Below, piece after piece: positions 35,603-42,935 of a DNA stretch of 64,000 nucleotides. Made by a program: the position numbers and the translations under genes. The notes under the pieces were generated by a model. That model was not told the DNA's origin and did no database searches. It was given only the letters and a program-made list of their open reading frames with translations. This stretch comes from Leptolyngbyaceae cyanobacterium RM1_1_2 (GTDB lineage: Bacteria > Cyanobacteriota > Cyanobacteriia > Phormidesmidales > Phormidesmidaceae): contig JAAUQI010000025.1 in the NCBI GenBank assembly GCA_012032345.1, positions 1 to 64,000 on the forward strand, written 5' to 3'. How positions within the stretch are numbered: the first letter of the stretch is position 1; each line of letters starts with the position of its first letter.

Positions 35603-36793
35603 TTAAACTTGCTCAATTTCACAGGCCGACTCTACTAAAATGCGTGGCAGACGGTGCTTAAAGCCACAGAGAATTTCCCACGAAATTGTCCCCAACATAT
35701 TGGCCCAGTCTTCGGCAGTAATCTGGCCCTGGCGATCGCGGCCCAGAAGCGTCACAATATCGCCCTCCTGCAGATTCGGTAAATGGGTGACATCCAGCAT
35801 CAGCTGATCCATCGTGATGGTGCCGATCTGCTGCACCCTCTGGCCGCGAATCAGCGCCGTTAGCCGATTGGACAGCAGGCGCGGCACCCCATCGGCGTAG
35901 CCAATTCCCACCACGGCAATTCGCATCAGGCGATCGGCAATGAACTGATGCCCATAGCTGACGCCTGTACCCGGTTCGATTTGCTTCAGATGAGTAATGC
36001 GAGCTTTTACCTGCATCACTGGCCTCAGAGACACAGCCTTGTTCAAGTGGGGAGCAGGATACAGCCCGTAGAGCGCCAGCCCCACCCGTACTAGGTCGTA
36101 ATGCAAAGATGAGTCGGCCAGCATCGCGGCTGAGTTGGCCAGATGCAGGCGGGGCGGCTGAAACCCTTGTAATTGCAGCTCAGCGATCGCCGTCTCAAAG
36201 CGCTGCTGCTGGGTTTGCATAAAGGTCGGGTCAGGCTCATCAGCGGTGGCCAGATGGGAGTAGATGCTACTGATTTTGAGCTGCGGTAGTCGCCGTACAA
36301 ACTGGTAAAATGCAGCGGCTTGCTGCCAAGGATGCCCCAGCCGCGACATACCCGTATCGAGCTTGAGGTGAACTGGCAAGGGCGATCGCCCTTGCCAGTC
36401 ACCTGCCAGAATATCTGAAAATATCAGGGCCTGCTTGGGGGTCACCACAGTGGGCTGTAGCTGCCACTGGGCCATGACCCGCACTTCTTCTGGCGTGTTG
36501 ACCGCCCCCATGACTAAAATCGGAGCCTTGAGATTAGCCTGCCTGAGTTCTATCCCTTCTGGGACAGTCGCTACACCCAGCCAGCTAGCCCCCGCCTGCA
36601 CAGCCGTTTTAGCTACGGTAACCGCTCCATGTCCGTAGGCGTCCGCTTTGACCACAGCCATCAGGTCGGTTTTGGCCCCAAGACTGGCTCTAAGCTGCTC
36701 GACATTGTGCTTTAGCGCCCCCAGGTTTATTTCTACCCAGGCGCGACAGTGCCGCATTGAGGCAATACTTGAAGATGTTTCCCAGCTCAACAT
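35603..36793 (-). CDS. alr: Alanine racemase
   Basis: 396 residues. PLP enzyme that makes D-alanine for peptidoglycan. The PLP lysine lies in MAVVKADAYGHGAV (about 48), the catalytic tyrosine region is GTGVSYGHQFIA (about 265), and LKLDTGMSRLG and VGIGYADGVPRLL are typical. The ATG at 36793 has GAGGAA eight bases upstream. Length is normal for the family. It is divergent from the HNH gene. Confidence 0.95.
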   Translation of the reverse strand: MLSWETSSSIASMRHCRAWVEINLGALKHNVEQLRASLGAKTDLMAVVKADAYGHGAVTVAKTAVQAGASWLGVATVPEGIELRQANLKAPILVMGAVNTPEEVRVMAQWQLQPTVVTPKQALIFSDILAGDWQGRSPLPVHLKLDTGMSRLGHPWQQAAAFYQFVRRLPQLKISSIYSHLATADEPDPTFMQTQQQRFETAIAELQLQGFQPPRLHLANSAAMLADSSLHYDLVRVGLALYGLYPAPHLNKAVSLRPVMQVKARITHLKQIEPGTGVSYGHQFIADRLMRIAVVGIGYADGVPRLLSNRLTALIRGQRVQQIGTITMDQLMLDVTHLPNLQEGDIVTLLGRDRQGQITAEDWANMLGTISWEILCGFKHRLPRILVESACEIEQV

Positions 36794-36987
36794 AATCTAT
36801 TCCTCACTCACACGCTTCTGACTCACGCTCTTCTGACTCACAGTCTTTACCATCTGCTCTTTGCGCCTCGATTTTCTTTCACCTGCTGCAGAGTCTCTAG
36901 AATTTAAATCACAGTCTACCAGGGGTGGCTAAAGCGGCAATACAGCAACTGTGCTACTATCAATAAACATTTTGTTGACTGACCTCA

Positions 36988-37485
36988 ATGAGCAAGGTTC
37001 TGGTGCTCAATGCCTCCTACGAACCCCTCAATATCACTAGCTGGCGACGAGCAGTGGTCTTGATTATCAAAGGGAAGGCAGAGCGAATCGAACACAATGG
37101 CAAATTAATCTATGCGGATTTGCCGCTGCCTACGGTCATTCGGCTGAGACACTATGTGCGTGTGCCTTACAAAGAAATTCCCCTAACTCGCCGCAACCTG
37201 CTGCATCGAGACGCCCATACCTGCCAGTACTGCGGCTACTCTGGTGACGGGCTAACCCTTGATCATGTAATACCGCGATCGCGCGGCGGCGGCGACACCT
37301 GGGAAAATATGATTACTGCCTGTGTGCGCTGCAACGTCAGAAAGGGCAACCGCACCCCCAAAGAAGCCAACATGCCGCTGCAAAACCCGCCCCGGCGTCC
37401 CTACAGCAGCCTTTATTTTGAAGTTAGCCGTCAGGTCAGAAGCGGCATTCACCAAGAGTGGCGCAAATACGTCATCGGCACCTGA
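36988..37485 (+). CDS. HNH endonuclease family protein (cyanobacterial type)
   Basis: 165 residues. Two Cys pairs (CQYCG at about 80-84 and CVRCN at about 113-117) frame an HNH core LTLDHVIPRSRGGGDTWENM. The N-terminal 75 residues (VLVLNASYEPLNITSWRRAV) and the C-terminal RRPYSSLYFEVSR are shared by a protein conserved in nearly all cyanobacteria. Nuclease activity is expected; a cellular role is not known. It is not linked to a restriction or mobile element here. Confidence 0.88.
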   Translation: MSKVLVLNASYEPLNITSWRRAVVLIIKGKAERIEHNGKLIYADLPLPTVIRLRHYVRVPYKEIPLTRRNLLHRDAHTCQYCGYSGDGLTLDHVIPRSRGGGDTWENMITACVRCNVRKGNRTPKEANMPLQNPPRRPYSSLYFEVSRQVRSGIHQEWRKYVIGT

Positions 37486-37780
37486 CTTAGCTCCTTTCTG
37501 GGTCAGCTAGACTGCGCCCGTCTATACCTCTCTACCTTTTGCTATAGATTTGCCTAAAGTTAGGGTTTCCCCCTAACAATTTTAAGCCTGGGTTCGATAA
37601 TCAAAGCATAAAGATATAGCGAAAGGCAGAAAGATGAATAGGATGCCGATCACGTAAAGATTCAGCGATCGGAGTTGTCCTAACCAAACTGCGATTTGCT
37701 ATATTACCCCATCCACCCATCCACCCAGCAGCAACACCTGAAGCGAAACTACCCAGTCAACGGCAGCTACTATTTACACA

Positions 37781-38953
37781 ATGGAAAATAACCAACTCGT
37801 GGCGGATGCCCCCAAGCCCGACGGACTTCTGGAGCGGCGCGGCAGTGAACAGCCCACCCAGGCGATCGCCCGCATGTTAGAGGCTCATGCGGGCGATCGC
37901 CAAATCATCTTACTGCAAGACTTTCCCGATCCTGATGCCCTCTCATCGGCCTGGGCCTATGAGCTAATTGCTAAAGAGTACGACGTCACCTGCGATATTT
38001 TTTATGCTGGCACCCTCAGCCATCAGGAAAACGTAGCGCTGGTCAAGCTCACCGGACTACCCGCACGGCGCTGGAATATACACAGTAACGACAATCCCGA
38101 TTTTACTAAATACCAGGGCTACGTCCTGATTGATAACCAAGGCACCACCAGCCAGCTAACGCCCCTGGTCAAGGCTGCTGGCGTGCCGCTGGCGCTGGTG
38201 ATTGACCATCACGCCTATCAGAACAAGCTAGAGGCAGAAGTCTTAGACGTGCGGCCCCACATTCGGGCAACGGCAACTATCCTGACTCAGTATTTGCAGG
38301 CCGGACTGCTTGAACTCGATCGCAGCAATAGCCGTCATGTGAAATGTGCCACCGCTCTGGTGCATGGTCTGCGCTCAGATACTAACCATCTCATGCACGC
38401 GGCTGAAGATGACTTTTTAGCAGCCGCTTATCTCAGTCGCTACTACGACGCCCAGCTGCTTAGCGCTGTTTTGCAGGCGTCGCGCTCTAAGCGGGTGATG
38501 GATGTGATTGAGCGATCGCTGCGCAACCGTAAAATTGAAAACAGCGTTTCAATTGCAGGTGTGGGCTATCTGCGCTATGAAGATCGAGATGCCATTCCTC
38601 AGGCAGCAGATTTCCTGGTTACAGAAGAAAACGTTCATACGGCTGTGGTCTATGGCATCGTCCATGACGAAGACGAAGAGCGCGAGGTGGTAATCGGCTC
38701 CCTGCGCACCAGCAAAATCACCCTTGACCCAGACGAGTTTATCAAAGAAGCCTTTGGGCAAGATAACCAGGGCCGGTTTTTTGGCGGGGGGCGATCGATG
38801 GCGGGGGGCTTTGAAATTCCGATTGGCTTTTTGTCTGGCTTCTACGAAAACAACGACTACAACCGCCTTAAATGGGAAGTATTTGACACCCAGGTCAAAC
38901 AAAAGCTGCTGCGCCTGATCAATCCCGAAGATGGCGTGCTAAATACCGATTAG
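37781..38953 (+). CDS. DHH/DHHA1 phosphoesterase (NrnA-like)
   Basis: 390 residues. The DHH domain contains LQDFPDPDALSSAWAYE (about 45-60), YVLIDNQG and LVIDHHAYQNK (DHH about 141-143). The DHHA1 domain ends with the substrate-binding GGGRSMAGGFEIP (about 345-357). Enzymes of this family hydrolyse short oligoribonucleotides, pAp or cyclic dinucleotides; the exact substrate cannot be read from sequence. A 16-base perfect hairpin follows in the gap before gltA. Confidence 0.88.
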   Translation: MENNQLVADAPKPDGLLERRGSEQPTQAIARMLEAHAGDRQIILLQDFPDPDALSSAWAYELIAKEYDVTCDIFYAGTLSHQENVALVKLTGLPARRWNIHSNDNPDFTKYQGYVLIDNQGTTSQLTPLVKAAGVPLALVIDHHAYQNKLEAEVLDVRPHIRATATILTQYLQAGLLELDRSNSRHVKCATALVHGLRSDTNHLMHAAEDDFLAAAYLSRYYDAQLLSAVLQASRSKRVMDVIERSLRNRKIENSVSIAGVGYLRYEDRDAIPQAADFLVTEENVHTAVVYGIVHDEDEEREVVIGSLRTSKITLDPDEFIKEAFGQDNQGRFFGGGRSMAGGFEIPIGFLSGFYENNDYNRLKWEVFDTQVKQKLLRLINPEDGVLNTD

Positions 38954-39007
38954 AGACTGACAGGTTTTCTGCGAAACTGAGAAAGCATTCTGATCAAAGC
39001 GCTCTTA

Positions 39008-39041
39008 CCGAGCTTCTGTTGCAGTTGCAACAGAAGCTCGG
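39008..39041. other. Perfect 16-base inverted repeat before gltA
   Basis: CCGAGCTTCTGTTGCA is followed after two bases by its exact complement. There is no T run after it on either strand (GCTGTCATTC on the plus side). It ends 16 bases before the first possible gltA ATG and 46 before the second, so it could end or protect the upstream transcript, or control gltA translation. Confidence 0.6.
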
Positions 39042-39087
39042 CTGTCATTCACGGTGAATGAACTTAGCGCATAGCAACGGTGAGATC

Positions 39088-40275
39088 ATGACGGTATGTG
39101 ACTATCGGCCCGGACTTGAAGGTGTTCCTGCCACTCAGTCCAGCATCAGCCATGTAGATGGACAAAATGGTATTTTGGAATATCGCGGGATTAGCATTGA
39201 AGAGCTAGCCCAAAAAAGCTCATTTCTAGAAACCGCCTACTTGCTCATTTGGGGCGGCCTGCCGACGAAACAAGAGCTAAACGACTTTGCCCATGAAATT
39301 CAGTTTCATCGACGCCTCAAGTTTCGCCTTCGAGACATGATGAAATGCTTTCCTGAGAGCGGTCACCCGATGGATGCACTGCAGGCTTGTGCTGCGGCAC
39401 TGGGGCTGTTTTATTCACGCCGCGCTCTAGACGACCCAGCTTATATTCAAGCGGCAGCCGTGCGGCTACTGGCCAAAATTCCAACGATGGTGGCGGCTTT
39501 TCAGCTCATTCGCAAAGGCAACGACCCGGTGCAGCCCCGTGACGACCTAGGCTACGCGGCCAATTTTCTCTACATGCTCAATGAGCGTGAGCCTGACCCC
39601 TTGGCTGCGCGCATCTTTGACATTTGCCTGACCCTCCACGCCGAACACACCATCAATGCCTCCACCTTTTCAGCGATGGTGACTGCGTCAACCCTGACCG
39701 ACCCTTATGCCGTGGTGGCTTCTGCCGTCGGCACGCTAGCTGGCCCCCTGCATGGGGGTGCTAACGAAGAAGTGATTGCCATGCTAGAAGAGATCGGCTC
39801 GGTTGAGAAAGTTCGTCCTTATATTGAAGCGCGAATTCAGCAGAAGGCAAAAATTATGGGTTTTGGCCATCGGGTTTATAAAGTCAAAGATCCTAGAGCG
39901 ATTATCCTACAGCGTTTGGCAGAGCAGCTATTTGAAAAGTTTGGCCGGGATGAATACTACGATATTGCTTTAGAGCTAGAAGCCGTCGTCACAGAGCGAT
40001 TAGGCAGCAAGGGCGTTTATCCTAACGTTGATTTTTACTCTGGCCTGGTTTATCGCAAGCTGGGTATTCCAACTGATTTGTTTACGCCTATTTTTGCGAT
40101 CGCCCGGACAGCTGGCTGGCTGGCTCACTGGAAAGAACAGCTAGAGGAAAACCGAATTTTTAGACCCACGCAGATTTATAGCGGCCCCCACAAGCAGCCC
40201 TACGTACCAGTCACAGAGCGGCCTCAGCTTTGGGATAAAAAGTCGATGGTCTCTAACGGATTAGTTCAGGGATAG
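39088..40275 (+). CDS. gltA: Citrate synthase
   Basis: 395 residues from ATG 39088, where family members begin (MTVCDYRPGLEGVPATQSS); an in-frame ATG at 39058 would add ten residues. Catalytic positions: His in GPLHGGANEEVIAML (about 228), His in GFGHRVYKVKDP (about 268) and Asp in YPNVDFYSGLVY (about 320). It condenses oxaloacetate and acetyl-CoA, entering the open or GABA/2-oxoglutarate-decarboxylase-linked TCA pathway of cyanobacteria and supplying 2-oxoglutarate for nitrogen assimilation. A terminator follows. Confidence 0.95.
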   Translation: MTVCDYRPGLEGVPATQSSISHVDGQNGILEYRGISIEELAQKSSFLETAYLLIWGGLPTKQELNDFAHEIQFHRRLKFRLRDMMKCFPESGHPMDALQACAAALGLFYSRRALDDPAYIQAAAVRLLAKIPTMVAAFQLIRKGNDPVQPRDDLGYAANFLYMLNEREPDPLAARIFDICLTLHAEHTINASTFSAMVTASTLTDPYAVVASAVGTLAGPLHGGANEEVIAMLEEIGSVEKVRPYIEARIQQKAKIMGFGHRVYKVKDPRAIILQRLAEQLFEKFGRDEYYDIALELEAVVTERLGSKGVYPNVDFYSGLVYRKLGIPTDLFTPIFAIARTAGWLAHWKEQLEENRIFRPTQIYSGPHKQPYVPVTERPQLWDKKSMVSNGLVQG

Positions 40276-40356
40276 CACTGATGGGCTAGACCCCTCTTCC
40301 CAATCAGTAAATTCCCCGGCATGATACCTTTAGTGACGATTTTCAGGAACTCCAGC

Positions 40357-40388
40357 CCCTCCACACTTTCCGTTGGAGGGCTTTTATT
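40357..40388 (+). terminator. Terminator after gltA
   Basis: CCCTCCA pairs with TGGAGGG around a 10-base loop and is followed by CTTTTATTTGGC and, a little later, seven T. It lies about 80 bases past the gltA stop. Confidence 0.65.
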
Positions 40389-40643
40389 TGGCAATTTTTT
40401 TTCTACACTGCTTAGCCATTGTGAGGTGGGTGGTGCTGCTACTTTCCTGATAGCTACTAGGTTGGTGGGGTGCGATTGGGCCAAACTCTAGGGCTAACTT
40501 TCGGGGCTAAGCTGCAAAAGTTCTTGCTTTTGGGCAAAAAAGCAGCCAAAAACGGCGGGAACTTTGGCCGGTAGAGAGTTTTCCCGGTAATTAGCGTGAT
40601 TTTTCAAAAATTTAGGCGACATGCCAGTTCAGGATATCCAACA

Positions 40644-40673
40644 GTGACAATGCTTTCATTAGAAGTTTATAAA
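40644..40673 (+). promoter_or_regulatory. Probable promoter for the PEP-CTERM gene
   Basis: GTGACA (40644-40649), an 18-base spacer and TATAAA (40668-40673). Each hexamer is one base off consensus. The leader would be about 105 bases. The rest of the 40389-40784 interval shows nothing else clear. Confidence 0.45.
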
Positions 40674-40784
40674 TAGTTGGGTATTGTGAATTTTTGGGGT
40701 GCAGAGCAAATCTACCAGGTGCGTGAACAGACGACTACAAGCCCACGCATATCGTCGTAACCAAAACTTGGAGCTTTTTAACTC

Positions 40785-41666
40785 ATGAGGTATTCCTCGC
40801 TTTTCCTCGGCGGTGCGATCGCGCTGCTAGGCAGTTTTGTGGCGACTTCCAGTCAGGCTGCTGTGATCAGCGCTATCAATGACTCCGTATCAAAGTTTTC
40901 GCCCAACAGTGATGAGGCCGCCATTATCGCTAGCGGCGCGGCTGCGGTGACCTCTGGAGATACGACAATTTACATTGGTACCCGTCAGACCACAAGGATA
41001 AATCAGGATCCAATTATTGCTAGCTTTACCAACGGCTCAAGAAACTGGATTAAAGCTGACTATGAAACCACTGGCACCGACGCACGCGGCATCGGCCTGC
41101 TGTGGGATGGCTTCTCTAATTTGTACGCAGCCTTTACCACAACCGGGACACAGGGCACCCCTGACCAAGATTTTCGCAGATTTACCCAAGACGGCTGGCT
41201 GCCCACCTACGGGCCGGGAGGGGGCGCAAAAGCCAGCGTCTTGCTGAAGCTTGATCCGGCGACCGGGGCTGGCATTACAGGAACCGGAACATTTGTGCGA
41301 TCGCAGCTCTCTAGTGGCCGCACCAATACGGTAACGCCAACAGGCTTAGACCTGGTTGACGATCAGGTGGTGTTTTCAGGCGAGTCGTTCTTTTCGCCCT
41401 TGCGCAGCGATCGCTCACGGATGCAGCCCAACAGCCCTGATCTGCAAAGTCCTTTTGACTACCGCGTTGTCTTCAACAGCGATCTAACAGAGGCCATCGG
41501 CGCTGAGGCCATCGGCTGGGACGGTGTGACTCAGTTTAGCCCACTTACGAGCGCAGAGATTCCAGAAACTGAAGCGGTGCCTGAACCGCTTACGATGTTA
41601 GGCACTGGGGCAGCCCTAGGCTTAGGGGCGCTAATGCGGCGAGGCAGACGGCAGCAGATAGCCTGA
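40785..41666 (+). CDS. Exported PEP-CTERM-type protein
   Basis: 293 residues. A signal peptide (SSLFLGGAIALLGSFVATSS, cleavage near SQAAV) and a C-terminal sorting motif VPEPLTMLGTGAALGLGALM followed by RRGRRQ define a PEP-CTERM substrate, which exosortase-type enzymes process at the envelope. The middle, rich in Gly, Thr and Ser (TTGTQGTPDQDFRRFTQDGW, FDYRVVFNSDLTEAIGAEAIGW), resembles uncharacterised cyanobacterial extracellular proteins. No exosortase gene is in the window. It may contribute to the cell surface or matrix. Confidence 0.82.
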   Translation: MRYSSLFLGGAIALLGSFVATSSQAAVISAINDSVSKFSPNSDEAAIIASGAAAVTSGDTTIYIGTRQTTRINQDPIIASFTNGSRNWIKADYETTGTDARGIGLLWDGFSNLYAAFTTTGTQGTPDQDFRRFTQDGWLPTYGPGGGAKASVLLKLDPATGAGITGTGTFVRSQLSSGRTNTVTPTGLDLVDDQVVFSGESFFSPLRSDRSRMQPNSPDLQSPFDYRVVFNSDLTEAIGAEAIGWDGVTQFSPLTSAEIPETEAVPEPLTMLGTGAALGLGALMRRGRRQQIA

Positions 41667-41678
41667 GGCCAAGGCCAA

Positions 41679-41705
41679 CCCTCAGCGCTCGAACGTCGCT
41701 GAGGG
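41679..41705. other. Hairpin after the PEP-CTERM gene
   Basis: CCCTCAGCG and CGCTGAGGG form a 9-base stem with a 9-base loop, 12 bases past the stop codon. There is no T tract; it probably stabilises the mRNA end ahead of the terminator at 41744. Confidence 0.5.
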
Positions 41706-41743
41706 CTAGTTAAAGCCCCTGAAGATGGTAGAAGATTGCATGG

Positions 41744-41772
41744 AAAGGCTGGGCGATCGCTCAGCCTTTTTT
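41744..41772 (+). terminator. Rho-independent terminator
   Basis: AAAGGCTG and CAGCCTTT pair around a HIP1-containing loop; six T end the element (41767-41772). It serves the PEP-CTERM gene and may act weakly on the convergent gene at 41800-42123. Confidence 0.7.
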
Positions 41773-41799
41773 GAGCAGAATATTCTAAACAGCCAAAAC

Positions 41800-42123
41800 T
41801 CAGACAGACCGGGCGGTAGATTCAGGTAAACTTTCGGTCATTTTGTCAGCGTAGCAAAGCCGCAGAATAGCTCTTGCCTTGGCCTCAGAGCGCACATCAA
41901 CCCAAACATAGTAGGCATCAGCCGCCGCTGATACCAGCGACTGCGTGCCATTTTCGCAGAGATCGCAAGCAGTGAGGTAAGCCCCTTGCCGATCTGAGAA
42001 TTTGAAATCAGAAATGAGCTTGTAAATTACGTTCTGATAGACAGTGGCTTGATAAATGATGCCACCCTGATAGAAGTTAAAGCTCTTAATTTCTGAGTCC
42101 GCCACCACCTGGGGCAAGAACAT
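41800..42123 (-). CDS. Small hypothetical protein
   Basis: 107 residues from ATG 42123, which has GAGGAA nine bases upstream; the frame continues to 42180 with a second possible start. The product (FLPQVVADSEIKSFNFYQGG, ATVYQNVIYKLISDFKF, CDLCENGTQSLVSAAADAYY, KARAILRLCYADKM) looks soluble, with a C-x-x-C pair. I recognise no family. It is monocistronic and convergent with the PEP-CTERM gene. Confidence 0.6.
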   Translation of the reverse strand: MFLPQVVADSEIKSFNFYQGGIIYQATVYQNVIYKLISDFKFSDRQGAYLTACDLCENGTQSLVSAAADAYYVWVDVRSEAKARAILRLCYADKMTESLPESTARSV

Positions 42124-42204
42124 GGTTACTATTTCCTCAAAATTTTCCTTGGGGGTACGTGAACCCTGATTGACTGACAAAACTCTTGGAAACCCTCATG
42201 CTGC

Positions 42205-42283
42205 CGTAGATTGGGTGAAGCTTTGACGCAACCCAGCAAAACCGCTGTTGGCGTTGGGTTTCACCTCGTTTACCCAACCTACG
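42205..42283. repeat. Palindromic MITE-like intergenic repeat
   Basis: An imperfect inverted repeat of about 79 bases: CGTAGATTGGGTGAAGC at the left and TTACCCAACCTACG at the right, with inner arms ACGCAACCCAGC and GTTGGGTTTCAC. The wording (CGTAG-TTGGGT ... ACCCAACCTACG) matches a type of short palindromic repeat common in cyanobacterial intergenic DNA. It separates the small minus-strand gene from the CIS operon. Confidence 0.55.
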
Positions 42284-42489
42284 TGAGGAACTTTTATCAG
42301 TCAATTAGACGTGAACCACTCCTTATTACTATAAGTAAAACAATAATTTGACTGGAAATACCTGAGCTAAATTGCGGATTGGCTTAGCCTTGTATCTGAG
42401 TCTAGCGTTCGACATTGAATTTCGACCTTCGTCCAATGGCGACCCGACAGTGGCTTGATTAGAGTAACCATGTATTGTGCGAGGCACTT

Positions 42490-42909
42490 ATGCCTGAAAA
42501 GTCATCACAACCGCTGGACGCTTATTTAGGTCAAGGCTTGTCTTTTCCAATACAGGTAGGGGTTCAGGGAGGGCTGCAGCTCAATGCGACCTACCGCAAT
42601 GTTGAGGATTCGATTGGCATCATCTTACGCACTAGCTTGGGAGAGCGGATCTATCGACCAGATTTTGGTTCGCGCCTGTCTGAGCTAGTATTTGCGCCGC
42701 TCAATACCCAAACGCTGCTGCTAATTAAGCTCTATGTGGAAGAAGCACTGCAAAAGTGGGAACCTCGTATTGTTCTGGATCGAGTCCGCACTGCCCCTGA
42801 CCCCGTTAACGGACGGGTCGATATCATCATTGAGTACTATCCTAAGCGTGGTCACGATAGCCGTAGCCTGGTTTATCCATTTTATCTGCTGCCGCCTGGA
42901 GCAGTCTAA
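42490..42909 (+). CDS. CIS/phage baseplate wedge protein, gp25 (GPW) family
   Basis: 139 residues from ATG 42490 (a TTG five codons upstream is weaker; GCGAGG precedes the ATG). The gp25/lysozyme-like fold is evident: NVEDSIGIILRTSLGERIYR, PDFGSRLSELVFAPLN, IKLYVEEALQKWEPRI. gp25-type proteins nucleate the sheath on the baseplate of phage tails, T6SS and extracellular CIS. It is the first gene of a six-gene same-strand run ending at 52766 with gaps of at most 54 bases. No sheath, tube or spike gene precedes it; the next gene to the left is unrelated. Confidence 0.88.
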   Translation: MPEKSSQPLDAYLGQGLSFPIQVGVQGGLQLNATYRNVEDSIGIILRTSLGERIYRPDFGSRLSELVFAPLNTQTLLLIKLYVEEALQKWEPRIVLDRVRTAPDPVNGRVDIIIEYYPKRGHDSRSLVYPFYLLPPGAV

Positions 42910-42935
42910 CTGTCATTTTTGGAGGGTAAGTTGCC

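Noticed and set aside
37580-37600. GGGTTCGATAATC, resembling a tRNA T-arm
   Set aside because: No acceptor stem pairs around it and no anticodon arm of proper spacing upstream, on either strand.
37580-37700. Minus-strand mini-ORF encoding about 23 hydrophobic residues from a GTG
   Set aside because: Does not match petN, petL, psaM, psbX or ycf12 as I know them, has no ribosome site, and lies in a leader region.
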